This document shows positions 8,739-17,378 of a DNA stretch of 64,000 nt, one piece after another. Source of the DNA: Roseateles_B flavus (lineage in GTDB: Bacteria > Pseudomonadota > Gammaproteobacteria > Burkholderiales > Burkholderiaceae_C); assembly GCF_039872765.1 (NCBI RefSeq), contig NZ_JBDPZC010000002.1, forward strand, positions 1-64,000, read 5' to 3'. Made by a program: the position numbers and the translations under genes. The notes under the pieces are model-generated. The model searched no databases and was not told where the DNA came from. It saw only the letters and a program-made list of their open reading frames with translations. Every line of letters starts with the position of its first letter. Within the stretch, counting starts at the first letter, position 1.

Positions 8739-9152
8739 TCACTGGCCGGCGCCGGGCATCGCGGCCGGGTCCATCCAGAGCGCGGCCCACATGTGGCCGT
8801 CCGGGTCGGCCAGGTCGCGGGTGTACATGAAGCCGTGGTCCTCCATCGGGTTCACGTCGGCCGTGCCGCCGTGGGCGGCGGCCGCCTCGTTCATGGCGTC
8901 GACCGCCGCCCGGCTCTCCAGGGCCAGCGAGAGCATGTGGTCGGCGCAGCCGGGCGGCGGGAAGGGCCGCTGGGTGAAGGTGCGCCATTTGGCATGGCCG
9001 ACCAGCATGACGCTGACCGCCTCGTTCCAGACCATGCAGGACCCGCTGTCGTCGCTCATCTGCGGATTGCGGGTGAAGCCCAGGGCTTCGTAGAAGGTGG
9101 TCGAGGCCGCGACATTGCTGACGGGCAGGCTGATGAAAAGGGGCTGGGTCAT
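8739..9152 (-). CDS. VOC (glyoxalase/bleomycin resistance) family protein
   Basis: A 137-residue protein of the vicinal oxygen chelate fold, with the paired beta-alpha-beta modules typical of glyoxalase-like lactoylglutathione lyase relatives. It opens FISLPVSNVAASTTFYEALGF and closes with DPDGHMWAALWMDP, both common in the family. The ATG at 9152 is preceded by AGGAG. The longer upstream frame has no family similarity. The function is unknown; many members bind metal and small electrophiles. Confidence 0.82.
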   Translation of the reverse strand: MTQPLFISLPVSNVAASTTFYEALGFTRNPQMSDDSGSCMVWNEAVSVMLVGHAKWRTFTQRPFPPPGCADHMLSLALESRAAVDAMNEAAAAHGGTADVNPMEDHGFMYTRDLADPDGHMWAALWMDPAAMPGAGQ

Positions 9153-9275
9153 GGTGGCTCCTGTGGGTGGTCCGGGAGAAGTCCCCGCCAAGGGGCGCTT
9201 CAGGAGGACGACGATCAAGGCCTGTCGATTTCGACACGGGCCGTTGCGGCGGCTGGCCCATGATGCCCAAATCCT

Positions 9276-12134
9276 CTACACCGTGCACCCCAGATGCCGC
9301 TCGAACTGCCCGATGGGCATGGGCTTGCCGAAGAGGTAGCCCTGGTAGGCATGGCAGCCGCTGGACTGCAGGAAGTCGACCTGCGCCGCGGTCTCGACGC
9401 CCTCGGCGATGACGTCCAGGCCCAGGCTGTGGGCCATGCCGATGACGGTCTGGACGATGACGGCGTCCGTGTGCGAGGTGAGCATGCTGGCCACGAAGGC
9501 CTGGTCGATCTTGAGCTGGTCCAGCGTCAGGCGGGTCAGGTAGGCCAGGGAGCTCTGGCCGGTGCCGAAGTCGTCGATGGCGAATCGCACCCCCAGGGCG
9601 CGGATGGCCTGCATCTTGGCCAGGGTGTCCTCCAGGTTCACCAGCACCAGGCTCTCGGTGAGCTCCAGCTTCAGCCGCTGCGGGCTGGCACCGCTCTCAC
9701 GCAGGGTCTGGCGAACCTGCTCGACAAAGTCCGCCTGGCGGAACTGACGGGCGCTGACGTTGACGGCCAGCTGCAGCTCGCGGGTGGCCGGCGCCTCGGA
9801 CCAGCGGCGCAGCTGGCTACAGGCCTCCTCCAGCACCCACTGGCCGATGGGCAGGATCAGGTCCGTCTCCTCGGCCAGGGCGATGAACTGCCCGGGCGGC
9901 ACCAGGCCCCGCGCCGGGTGCCGCCAGCGCAGCAGGGCCTCGGCGCCGGTGGGCCGCCCCTGCGCATCCACCTGCGGCTGGAAGTGCAGCAGCAGCTGGC
10001 CGCCGGCCAGGGCCTGGCGCAGGTCGGCCTCCAGGGCGATGCGCTCCTGGATCGCCGCATGCGTGGCCGGGTCGTAGAAGCGGGTCACGTTGCGGCCGGC
10101 ACGCTTGGCCTCGTACATGGCGATGTCGGCGCGCTTGAGGATCTCGTCGACCGGCTGGGCGCCCCCCTCCAGCATGCAGATGCCGATGCTGGCCGTGCAA
10201 TGCCATTCGATGCTGCCCACCTGGTAGGGCAGGGACAGCGCGGCGCGGATCTTCTCCGCCACGGCCTGGGCGTCCGCCCCGGCCTGGCTGGGCGCGGGGT
10301 GCAGATTGCACAGGATGACGACGAACTCGTCCCCGCCCTGGCGCGACACCGTGTCATGCACCCGCACGCAGGCCCGCAGCCGGCGGGCCACCTCGATCAG
10401 CAGGGCGTCGCCCACGTCGTGGCCCCGGCTGTCGTTGAGCTCCTTGAAATTGTCCAGGTCGATGAAGAGCACGGCCGCAGCCTGCTGCCGGGGCCCGGCG
10501 GCCTGCAGCTGGTCCAGCCGGTCCCGCATCAGGCGGCGGTTGGGCAGCTCGGTGAGCGCGTCGTAGAAGGCCAGGTTGTGGATGGTCTCGTCGGCCAGCT
10601 TCTTCTGTGTGATGTCGGTGAAGACGGCCACGTAGTTGACCACCGCGCCGTCATCGTCCGTCACAGCGGTGATGCTGAGCCACTCGGGATAGACCTGACC
10701 GTCCTTGCGCCGGTTCCAGACCTCGCCCTGCCAGTGGCGCCGGGCCTTGAGCTGGCGCCACATGGCCTCGTAGAAGTCGTTGCCATGCCGGCCAGAGCGC
10801 AGCAGACGCCCCACCACCTGGCCATGGGCCTCCGCAGCGCTGTAGCCGGTGATGCGGGTGAAGGCGGCGTTGACGCGCAGGATGACCTGCTCGGCATTGG
10901 TGATGGCGATGGCCTCCAGCGAGTCGAAGGCAATGGCGGCGATGCGCAGGTCCGCCTGCGCCCGGCGGCGCTCGGTGATGTCGGCCGCGACGGCGACGAA
11001 GCCGCTGCGGCCATCGGTGTCCTCGCGCAGGGGCTGGACGTCGATGTCCAGCCACAGCGCGCTGCCGTCCTTGCGCCGGTTCAGCACCTGGGAACGCGCG
11101 CCGCTGCCGGAGGCGATCGCCTGCTGGATGCGCACCAGGCCCGGCTGCTGCTCGGCGCCACAGTGCAGCAGTCCGCTGAGGCTGCGCCCCAGGGCCTCGC
11201 CCTGGGCATAGCCCGTGATCTGACAGAAGGCCTCGTTGACCCAGACCATGCGGAAGCGGCCGTCGGTGATCATGACCGCGTTCTGGGTCAGCTCGGCGAC
11301 CAGGGCCAGCCGCTCGAGCTCCCGCGTCTGCGCGGCGATCTGCAGGTACTGCGCCTTCACCGCGCGCGCCGTGGGCTCGGCCACGAGCAGCGCCATGGCC
11401 AGCAGCAGCACCGCCGTGGCGCCGGCCCACAGGCGCGAACGGATCACCTCGCTGCGACGGCGGGCCTGGATGGTCGCGTCGATCGTGGCCACCAGCTGCT
11501 CGGCGGCGGCCAGGGCAGGCTCGACCGCCTGCTGCAGGCCCTCGATCCGCTGGCGAGCGGCGGGGGTGCCGGCCCGCAGCGCGGCCAGCAGCGCTTCCGC
11601 CTCGCGCAGCAACTGGGTGCGCGCCTGGTCCCAGCGGGCCAGCACGGTGGCGTCCAGGGCCTGCTCGGCGGGCTCGCGCATGGCGGCGGCATGGAGGAGG
11701 GTCTTGAGTGCCGCCGTGTCCCGCTTCGCCTGCGCCAGCACCTCGGCCAGCGCGGCCGGGTCCACGGCGCGTGCGGGCGCCGGGTCCGGCGCCCCGTCCT
11801 GCTCCGGCGGCGCCAGCAGCGACACGATGCGACCGATGCGCTGGCTGTGCATGCGCTGGCGCCCGGCCAGGTTGGCGGCCTCGGCCTCGGCGCCGTAGCG
11901 CTCCAGCGAGGACTCCGCCTGCCAGGCCAGCAGCAGAGCGTGCCCGCCGGCGGCCAGCAGCACGAGGTAGATGGCCATGCGCACCTGGCGGTGCGAGATG
12001 ACGCCCTCGAACCGCTCGGGGCGTCCGTGGCCCGTCCCGCGGCGCCGCGCCCGCTGCCGCAGGGCGCGGAACAGCAGCAGCCCGAGCAGCAGGCCGCCGC
12101 CCACGGCCATCGCCATCAGCCAGCCCGCCGCCAT
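9276..12134 (-). CDS. PilJ-N/PAS/PAS/GGDEF/EAL c-di-GMP signalling protein
   Basis: A 952-residue inner membrane protein that may both make and break c-di-GMP. TM helices flank (about 5-24, 52-72 and 236-252) a periplasmic region with LAGRQRMHSQRIGR, typical of the PilJ/NarX-like helical sensor. Two PAS domains (about 275-390 and 395-512) precede a GGDEF domain with intact GGDEF at 600-604 and an RxxD inhibitory site (RVHD, 591-594), then an EAL domain with EALLRW at 732-737 and a DDFGTG motif, so both active sites look complete. It follows the receptor gene with no gap (TGA then ATG). Confidence 0.93.
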   Translation of the reverse strand: MAAGWLMAMAVGGGLLLGLLLFRALRQRARRRGTGHGRPERFEGVISHRQVRMAIYLVLLAAGGHALLLAWQAESSLERYGAEAEAANLAGRQRMHSQRIGRIVSLLAPPEQDGAPDPAPARAVDPAALAEVLAQAKRDTAALKTLLHAAAMREPAEQALDATVLARWDQARTQLLREAEALLAALRAGTPAARQRIEGLQQAVEPALAAAEQLVATIDATIQARRRSEVIRSRLWAGATAVLLLAMALLVAEPTARAVKAQYLQIAAQTRELERLALVAELTQNAVMITDGRFRMVWVNEAFCQITGYAQGEALGRSLSGLLHCGAEQQPGLVRIQQAIASGSGARSQVLNRRKDGSALWLDIDVQPLREDTDGRSGFVAVAADITERRRAQADLRIAAIAFDSLEAIAITNAEQVILRVNAAFTRITGYSAAEAHGQVVGRLLRSGRHGNDFYEAMWRQLKARRHWQGEVWNRRKDGQVYPEWLSITAVTDDDGAVVNYVAVFTDITQKKLADETIHNLAFYDALTELPNRRLMRDRLDQLQAAGPRQQAAAVLFIDLDNFKELNDSRGHDVGDALLIEVARRLRACVRVHDTVSRQGGDEFVVILCNLHPAPSQAGADAQAVAEKIRAALSLPYQVGSIEWHCTASIGICMLEGGAQPVDEILKRADIAMYEAKRAGRNVTRFYDPATHAAIQERIALEADLRQALAGGQLLLHFQPQVDAQGRPTGAEALLRWRHPARGLVPPGQFIALAEETDLILPIGQWVLEEACSQLRRWSEAPATRELQLAVNVSARQFRQADFVEQVRQTLRESGASPQRLKLELTESLVLVNLEDTLAKMQAIRALGVRFAIDDFGTGQSSLAYLTRLTLDQLKIDQAFVASMLTSHTDAVIVQTVIGMAHSLGLDVIAEGVETAAQVDFLQSSGCHAYQGYLFGKPMPIGQFERHLGCTV

Positions 12135-13706
12135 TCAGCCACCGGCCAGGCCGGCCCGTTCCTCGGTCTCGAGGTGAAAGGACGCCACCGCCAGGACCAG
12201 CTGCTGCGCCTGCTGGCGCAGGCTGGCCGCCGCCGCCGCGGTCTCCTCGACCAGCGCCGCGTTGTGCTGCGTGGCGCGGTCCATCTCGTTGACGGCCTCG
12301 CCGATCTGGGCCACGCCTTCGCTCTGCTGGTGGCTGGCCACGCTGATGCCGCCGACCGCGGCGCTCACCTGGTGGATGGCCTGGACCAGCTCGCCCACGG
12401 CCGCCCCCGTCTCGGCGACCAGCGCGGAGCCGCGGTCCACGCGCTCCAGGCTGCCCAGGACCAGGTCCTTGATCTCGCGGGCCGCCTGCGCGCTGTGCTG
12501 CGCCAGCATGCGCACCTCGCCGGCCACGACGGCAAAGCCGCGCCCCTGCTCGCCGGCCCGGGCGGCTTCCACGGCCGCGTTGAGGGCCAGGATGTTGGTC
12601 TGGAAGGCCAGGCCGTCGATCACCGAGATGATCTCGCCGATGCGCCGTGCACTCTCGTTGATGCCCTGCATGGTCTGGACCACCTCGCCGACCATGTCGC
12701 CGCCGCGCGAGGCCACCCGGCTGGCGCTCTGGGCCAGCGCGTCGGCCTGGCGGGCATTGCTGGTGTTCTGCTTCACCGCCGAGTCCAGCTGGGCCATGGA
12801 GGCTGCCGTCTGCTCCAGGGCGGCGGCCTGCTCCTCCGTGCGGCTGGACAGGTCGCTGTTGCCCTGGGCGATCTGGGCGCTCGCGCTGGCCACGCCCTCG
12901 GCATCTCGCCGCACCCCGGCGACCAGCGCGGCCAGGCTGCTGCGCATGCGCTCCAGCGAGGCCAGCAGACGCGCGATCTCGGGGCTGCCCCTGACAGCCA
13001 CGGCCTGGCTCAGATCACCCCGGGCCACCGATTCCGCGACCTCGATCGCCGACTGCAGCGCCCGGCCCAGGCTGCGTATCAGCAGCTGGCCCAGCGCCAG
13101 GGCCACCAGGGCCGCGCCGATGCCCAGGCCCAGGGACTGGCTGCGGATGCCCGCATAGCGCTCCAGCGCCTGCGCATGCTCCTGCCGGGCCGAGTGCAGC
13201 AGCAGCTGCATCAGGCGCTGGATGTCCTCGCCCACCGGCACGTAGCGCGGCCGCAGCGCCTGCACGACCAGGGCATTGGCCCGCTCGACATCGCGCTGCT
13301 TCAGGGCGCTGACCACGGGCAGCAGCCCCTCGCGCACGAAGGCGCGGCGGTGTTCCGCAAACTGCTCGGCCAGGGCACGCTGCTCGGCATTCAGGGGGCT
13401 GGCCTGGAAGTCCCGCCAGAGCCTGTCGATGGCCGCGATATTGCCCTCGACCTCGCCCACGCTGCGTGTGATGGTGGCATCGTCCGGCGTCACCAGGGCC
13501 ACGGCCACGGCCAGCCGGTTGCGCAGCAGCCGCTCCTGGATCTCGGCGACCGAGGCCATGGGCAGCACGCTGCCCTCGAAGACGGCCTGCAGCGCATCGT
13601 CCGCCCGGGCCAGGCCCGCGAGCCCGTTCCCGGCGACGGTCGCGATCAAGACCAGCAGGCCTGCGATCAGTAGATTCAGCCGCGTGGAAATCCTCAACCG
13701 ATCCAT
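12135..13706 (-). CDS. Methyl-accepting chemotaxis protein
   Basis: A 523-residue receptor: TM1 at about 10-32, a four-helix-bundle periplasmic sensor, TM2 at about 190-212, HAMP, and a signalling domain with the conserved hairpin tip (IDGLAFQTNILALNAAVEAA). It would control CheA. It ends ERAGLAGG without the pentapeptide that docks CheR. Its stop codon abuts the start of the GGDEF-EAL gene, so chemotactic and c-di-GMP outputs are made from one transcript. A palindromic operator-like site lies about 70 bases upstream. Confidence 0.93.
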   Translation of the reverse strand: MDRLRISTRLNLLIAGLLVLIATVAGNGLAGLARADDALQAVFEGSVLPMASVAEIQERLLRNRLAVAVALVTPDDATITRSVGEVEGNIAAIDRLWRDFQASPLNAEQRALAEQFAEHRRAFVREGLLPVVSALKQRDVERANALVVQALRPRYVPVGEDIQRLMQLLLHSARQEHAQALERYAGIRSQSLGLGIGAALVALALGQLLIRSLGRALQSAIEVAESVARGDLSQAVAVRGSPEIARLLASLERMRSSLAALVAGVRRDAEGVASASAQIAQGNSDLSSRTEEQAAALEQTAASMAQLDSAVKQNTSNARQADALAQSASRVASRGGDMVGEVVQTMQGINESARRIGEIISVIDGLAFQTNILALNAAVEAARAGEQGRGFAVVAGEVRMLAQHSAQAAREIKDLVLGSLERVDRGSALVAETGAAVGELVQAIHQVSAAVGGISVASHQQSEGVAQIGEAVNEMDRATQHNAALVEETAAAAASLRQQAQQLVLAVASFHLETEERAGLAGG

Positions 13707-13776
13707 GGATCACCCCTTGTTGCCCCTGCGGGGAGCGGCTCGCCCAGGGGGTCGGCCGTCCTCTCGTCGATTTATC

Positions 13777-13799
13777 GTAACGTGTACGCTACGCGTTAC
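13777..13799. promoter_or_regulatory. Palindromic operator-like site upstream of the MCP operon
   Basis: A 23-bp near-perfect palindrome whose outer arms are GTAACG and CGTTAC and whose inner arms are GTA and TAC: 9 of 11 base pairs match. It sits in an AT-richer patch of the 216-bp gap between the TetR gene (same strand, upstream) and the receptor gene, where the promoter must be. Size and symmetry suit a TetR-family operator; the neighbouring TetR protein is the obvious candidate. Binding is inferred. Confidence 0.6.
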
Positions 13800-13922
13800 A
13801 TTAAGGGTAAGCCTGAAGATGGCGGGAGATCGCCACGGGTGCTTTGAGGAGGATCAAAAGGCCGGCAGGCGGCAGGAGGGACGGGCCGCCGGAACCGCCG
13901 GGGAGCGTCCCGGGCGGTGACC

Positions 13923-14573
13923 TCAGCGCGGCTGCAGCTGGCGCTCGATGTCGTCGAGCAGGCCGTCCAGCAGCTGGGCCGGCAGGCGATGGGGCTGGGT
14001 GGCCAGGCCGATGCAGGTGTAGAGGAAGCCGACCACCTTGATGCGGCACAGGTCGTAGGCCATCTGCCGCTGCTCGGGCGTGGCGCCCTCGCCCAGGCAG
14101 GCGTCGATCAGGGTCTCGGCTTCACGGCGGAAGCGCCAGGCGGGGCCGTCCTGCAACAAGGCGGACGGGATCTCGCTGCCGGGGTCGAACAGCAGGCGGA
14201 AGTCCTGGGGGTGCTCCAGCCAGAAGGTGATGTAGGCGGCATAGAGCTGACGCAGGCGCGGTGCCGGCCGCTCCTGCGCCGCCATGACGGCACGGGTGGC
14301 ATTGAGCGCCGCGTCCAGCACGCCCAGCCAGACCTGCTCCAGCAGGGCCGCCTTGTTGGGGAAATAGCGGTAGAGCGACATCGCCGACACGCCCACTTCC
14401 CGGGCCACGCTGCGCATGGTGACCGCGCCGTAGCCGCCGCCCTGGTGCAGGCGGCTGACGGCATCGAGGATCTGCAGCCGCAGCTCGTCGCGCTCCGGCC
14501 CGCGACGACGCCGCTGGACAGCCACGCGGGCGCGCGGACCTTCGGACGGCGGGACGGGCAGGTGGATCGCCAT
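13923..14573 (-). CDS. TetR-family transcriptional regulator
   Basis: A 216-residue repressor-type protein. The N-terminal helix-turn-helix is at about residues 25-75 (AVTMRSVAREVGVSAMSLYRYFPNKAALL-like, the YRYFPNK motif being diagnostic) after a basic stretch QRRRRG. The C-terminal ligand domain has no known specificity. The ATG at 14573 was chosen over a longer frame with no similarity. The gene is upstream of and on the same strand as the receptor/GGDEF-EAL operon, with the palindrome at 13777-13799 between them. Confidence 0.9.
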   Translation of the reverse strand: MAIHLPVPPSEGPRARVAVQRRRRGPERDELRLQILDAVSRLHQGGGYGAVTMRSVAREVGVSAMSLYRYFPNKAALLEQVWLGVLDAALNATRAVMAAQERPAPRLRQLYAAYITFWLEHPQDFRLLFDPGSEIPSALLQDGPAWRFRREAETLIDACLGEGATPEQRQMAYDLCRIKVVGFLYTCIGLATQPHRLPAQLLDGLLDDIERQLQPR

Positions 14574-14720
14574 GGTGTCAAACCCAAAACGCAAAGACGC
14601 GTGCAATGGAGAACGGGAGAGCGCGCATTGTGCTCCTTCGCCACAGTGCAGTCGATTGCACCGCCAAAGCACCGGCCCGGCGCCGGCCTTCTTCCCCGCC
14701 GGGAGCCCGTGGGCCCGGGC

Positions 14721-15401
14721 TCAGCGCAGCGCCATCCCGAAGCGCTCGAAGCGGGGCGTCCACACGCCGTCGAGGTCGGCCGAGGCCAGGATGTGGTGCG
14801 CCCGTCCGATCACCGCCTGGCGGGGCACGAGGCCGATGTAGCGGGAGTCGGCGCTGTTGTCGCGGTTGTCGCCCAGCACCAGCAGCTGGTCCGGCGGCAC
14901 GGTCAAGGGCGCGAAGCTGGAGCGGGCATGGACGCCATCCAGCCACTGCACCTGCCGGCGCTGGCCGCCCACATGCTCCTGCACGCGGCGCGCCGGCCAC
15001 TCGCCCAGGCCGGCCACGGGCTCGCGGACGGCGGTCTCGTCCTCGTAGCGGGCGGCCTCGCCGTTGATGTAGAGCCGCTCGTCGCGCATCTCGACCTGGT
15101 CCCCGCCCACGGCCACCACGCGCTTGATCAGGCGGGTGCCATCCTTGGGGGAGCTGAAGGTGATGATGTCGCCGCGCTGCACTTCGCCCAGCCGGGCGAT
15201 GACCACCTCACTCAGCGGCAGCTTGAAGTCGTAGGCCAGGCGGTTGACCAGCACCACGTCGCCCTCCAGCAGATTGGGGCGCATGGAGCCGGTGGGGATG
15301 GGGTTCCAGTCCGCGATGGCCGTGCGGAAGAAGCCGAAGCACAGCAGGAAGACCAGGAAGCCGCGGTTCTCACGGAGCCATTGTTTCGCGGGCATCTTCA
15401 T
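14721..15401 (-). CDS. lepB: Signal peptidase I (LepB-type)
   Basis: A 226-residue membrane serine peptidase that removes signal peptides from exported proteins. One TM helix (about 13-30) is followed by the catalytic Ser39 (PTGSMRP) and Lys93 (RLIKRVVAVGGD), then the GDNRDNSADSRYIGLV signature. A GAGGAG site lies about 7 bases before the ATG at 15401. It is not in the usual lepA-lepB-rnc setting, so it is probably a second, stand-alone signal peptidase. Confidence 0.93.
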   Translation of the reverse strand: MKMPAKQWLRENRGFLVFLLCFGFFRTAIADWNPIPTGSMRPNLLEGDVVLVNRLAYDFKLPLSEVVIARLGEVQRGDIITFSSPKDGTRLIKRVVAVGGDQVEMRDERLYINGEAARYEDETAVREPVAGLGEWPARRVQEHVGGQRRQVQWLDGVHARSSFAPLTVPPDQLLVLGDNRDNSADSRYIGLVPRQAVIGRAHHILASADLDGVWTPRFERFGMALR

Positions 15402-15474
15402 GGGTGTCTCCTCACAAGGGAGCGCCAGCATCGCGCGCCGCGCTTAGCAAGGACTTAAGCGGCCCGAACCGCGC

Positions 15475-15957
15475 TCAGTGGCGCCAGCTCGCCCGTGCTG
15501 GACGTGGCAGGGCCCGCGCGAGCGGATGCTCGGCACCGGCGGCATCGACCACGGCCTGGTGCAGGCCCTCCAGGTCCGCCAGCATCAGCGGCAGCCAGAA
15601 GCTGCGCCGCTCCCCGTCCACATGGATCTTCAGGTGCGCGAGCAGCAGCAGCCTGGCCGGCTCGACCGCACGGATGGCCGGCCACGGCAAGGTCTGCCAG
15701 CGGCCCCGGATGTCGAAGGTATGCAGACCTTGCGGACCAACCCGGAAGCGGAAGGCGTGCACCGGCCCGCACATGATCAGGGCCAGCATCAGACCCATGG
15801 CCACATGCAGGAGCAGGTCGGGGCGCCGGATGGGGGCGCCCGTCCAGGCCGACTTCAGCACCAGCACGGCACCGATGCCGGCCATGCACAGCGACAGCTG
15901 GCCCCGCCACATCGGCCAGAAGGCATAGCGGAAGCTGCGGTAGTGGGTAGGCGTCAT
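15475..15957 (-). CDS. Membrane protein with PH-like domain, unknown function
   Basis: A 160-residue protein with two hydrophobic segments at about 17-35 and 48-66, then a soluble part with FRVGPQGLHTFDIRGRWQTLPW and ELxL-like strands that resembles bacterial PH-domain (YdbS/DUF304-like) proteins. That resemblance is weak. The ATG at 15957 lies 55 bases after the YceI stop, so it may be the third gene of the peroxiredoxin operon. Confidence 0.65.
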   Translation of the reverse strand: MTPTHYRSFRYAFWPMWRGQLSLCMAGIGAVLVLKSAWTGAPIRRPDLLLHVAMGLMLALIMCGPVHAFRFRVGPQGLHTFDIRGRWQTLPWPAIRAVEPARLLLLAHLKIHVDGERRSFWLPLMLADLEGLHQAVVDAAGAEHPLARALPRPARASWRH

Positions 15958-16012
15958 CAGCTGGCTTGGCAGGCGGCTCGGGATGCGCCCCGGGCGCCGG
16001 GGCGCCATTCTG

Positions 16013-16762
16013 TCAGCGCGGGCGCAGAGCGAGATCCAGGTTGACCCCAATGCCGTCCTGCACCGCCAGCATCCCGCCCAGCAGGCTCAGCGGCCGGATG
16101 CCGAAATCCGTCAGCCGCAAGGCCATCTGGCCCTGCACGCGCAAGACCTGACCCCCAGGCCCTGACGAGGGCTCCAGGCTCAGCGCCAGCGGCAGGCGCC
16201 AGCGCTGCTGGCGGCCGTGCCAGTCCAGCTCGATCTCGGCCAGCACCGTCGCACCCTCGCCCAGCAGCTCGACCGACTGCACGCGCAGCCAGGGGAAGCG
16301 CGCGGCCTCCAGCATTGATTCGCCCAGCAGATTGGCGCGCGTCGCGGCGATGGCCTCGGCGCCGGGCACCGAGGCGAAGCCCGGGCCCAGGCGGGCACGC
16401 TGCGCCGGCTCGTCGAGCTGCAGCTCGTCCAGGCGCAGGGCCAGGGCGAAGCGGGAGCGCGCCAGCTGCGCGGCGTTCAGCTGCAGGGGGTTCTGCGCCT
16501 GCGCAGGCAGCTGCAGCCAGCCCTGCAGGCGTGGCGCGGTCAGCACATGGTTGTGGCCCAGGCCTGCCAGCGCGCCCTGGCGGAAGGCCAGGACCTGCAG
16601 CAGGGAGCGGGCCGGGTCGAGGCGCCACAGCTGGCCCTCGCCCGGCTCGGGCAGGGGCCCCTCGGCGCGGGCCTCGGGGAGGGCCGCCGGCCCGGGCGCG
16701 GCGCAGGCCGACAGCAGCAGCACCGCGGCGCCACCCAGCAGGGCGCGCCGGCGCGCACTCAC
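16013..16762 (-). CDS. YceI-like lipoprotein
   Basis: A 249-residue exported protein with a lipobox (LLSAC, Cys at about 20), followed by a YceI-like lipocalin fold: WRLDPARSLLQVLAFRQG opens it, GHNHVL and FALALRLDELQLDEPA follow. YceI proteins bind isoprenoid lipids in the periplasm. The start is GTG at 16762, overlapping the peroxiredoxin stop by 4 bases. A copy of the dispersed 15-bp motif lies in frame inside the gene, encoding GQVL. Confidence 0.8.
   Translation of the reverse strand: MSARRRALLGGAAVLLLSACAAPGPAALPEARAEGPLPEPGEGQLWRLDPARSLLQVLAFRQGALAGLGHNHVLTAPRLQGWLQLPAQAQNPLQLNAAQLARSRFALALRLDELQLDEPAQRARLGPGFASVPGAEAIAATRANLLGESMLEAARFPWLRVQSVELLGEGATVLAEIELDWHGRQQRWRLPLALSLEPSSGPGGQVLRVQGQMALRLTDFGIRPLSLLGGMLAVQDGIGVNLDLALRPR
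16141..16155 (+). repeat. Dispersed 15-bp motif, perfect copy
   Basis: GCAAGACCTGACCCC inside the YceI-like gene, antisense to it; the coding strand reads GGQVLR across it. Confidence 0.8.
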
Positions 16763-17307
16763 CGGCCGGCCTTCCAGGCTTCGGCGGCCTTCATCATGGC
16801 CTCGACATGCCCGTCGGCGCTCATCTTGGCGTGCACCGCGGCGATGCGGCCCGGCGGCACGATGAAGTAGGAGATGCGGTCGGCCGTGTCCGCCATCATC
16901 AGCAGCTTGGCGTCATAGGCCTTCATGACCTTGGCCCCCGCATCCGCCGCGACGGCGAACTGCTTGCGGCAGGCCTCCACGCTGAAGCGCTTGAGCGTGG
17001 CGATGTCATCGTTGGAGATGCCGATCACCGTGACGCCGAGCGACTGGAACCTGGGCGTGGCCTCGGCGAACTGGTGCGCCTCGACCGTGCAGCCGCTGGT
17101 GAAGGCCTTGGGATAGAAGTACAGGACCACCGGCCCCTTCTTCAGGGCCTCGGCCAGCTGGAAGCGGTAGGGCTCGCCGGCCAGGGCGGCATCGGCGCTG
17201 AAGTCCGGGGCGGCGTCACCGGGCTTGAGGGCGGCATGGGCGCTGGCCAGCAGGCCGGAGCTCAGCAGGGTGGCAGTCAGCAGGAGAGCAGGGGCGCGCA
17301 TGGGCAT
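16759..17307 (-). CDS. Exported peroxiredoxin (Bcp/PrxQ type)
   Basis: A 182-residue thiol peroxidase with a signal peptide at about 1-26 (ends SAHA), which places it in the periplasm rather than the cytosol. The peroxidatic cysteine is Cys73 in FTSGCTVEAH; a second cysteine (Cys113, VEACRKQF) could be the resolving residue. It shares a 4-base overlap with the YceI-like gene downstream. YceI with a periplasmic peroxidase suggests protection of envelope lipids from oxidation; this is inference. Confidence 0.87.
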   Translation of the reverse strand: MPMRAPALLLTATLLSSGLLASAHAALKPGDAAPDFSADAALAGEPYRFQLAEALKKGPVVLYFYPKAFTSGCTVEAHQFAEATPRFQSLGVTVIGISNDDIATLKRFSVEACRKQFAVAADAGAKVMKAYDAKLLMMADTADRISYFIVPPGRIAAVHAKMSADGHVEAMMKAAEAWKAGR

Positions 17308-17378
17308 CCTTGGGTAGCGTCAGAGGACCGCATCATGCCCCCGAGCCAAGCCCTCTGCCAGGGCTCGGCTATTGGCGA

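Noticed and set aside
9294..13673. Antisense frame of 1,459 codons opposite the MCP/GGDEF-EAL operon
   Set aside because: Shadow of GC-rich codon use; low complexity, no domain, and it runs antisense to two intact genes.
14574..14672. N-terminal extension of TetR upstream of 14573
   Set aside because: Cys/Arg-rich low-complexity reading without family similarity.
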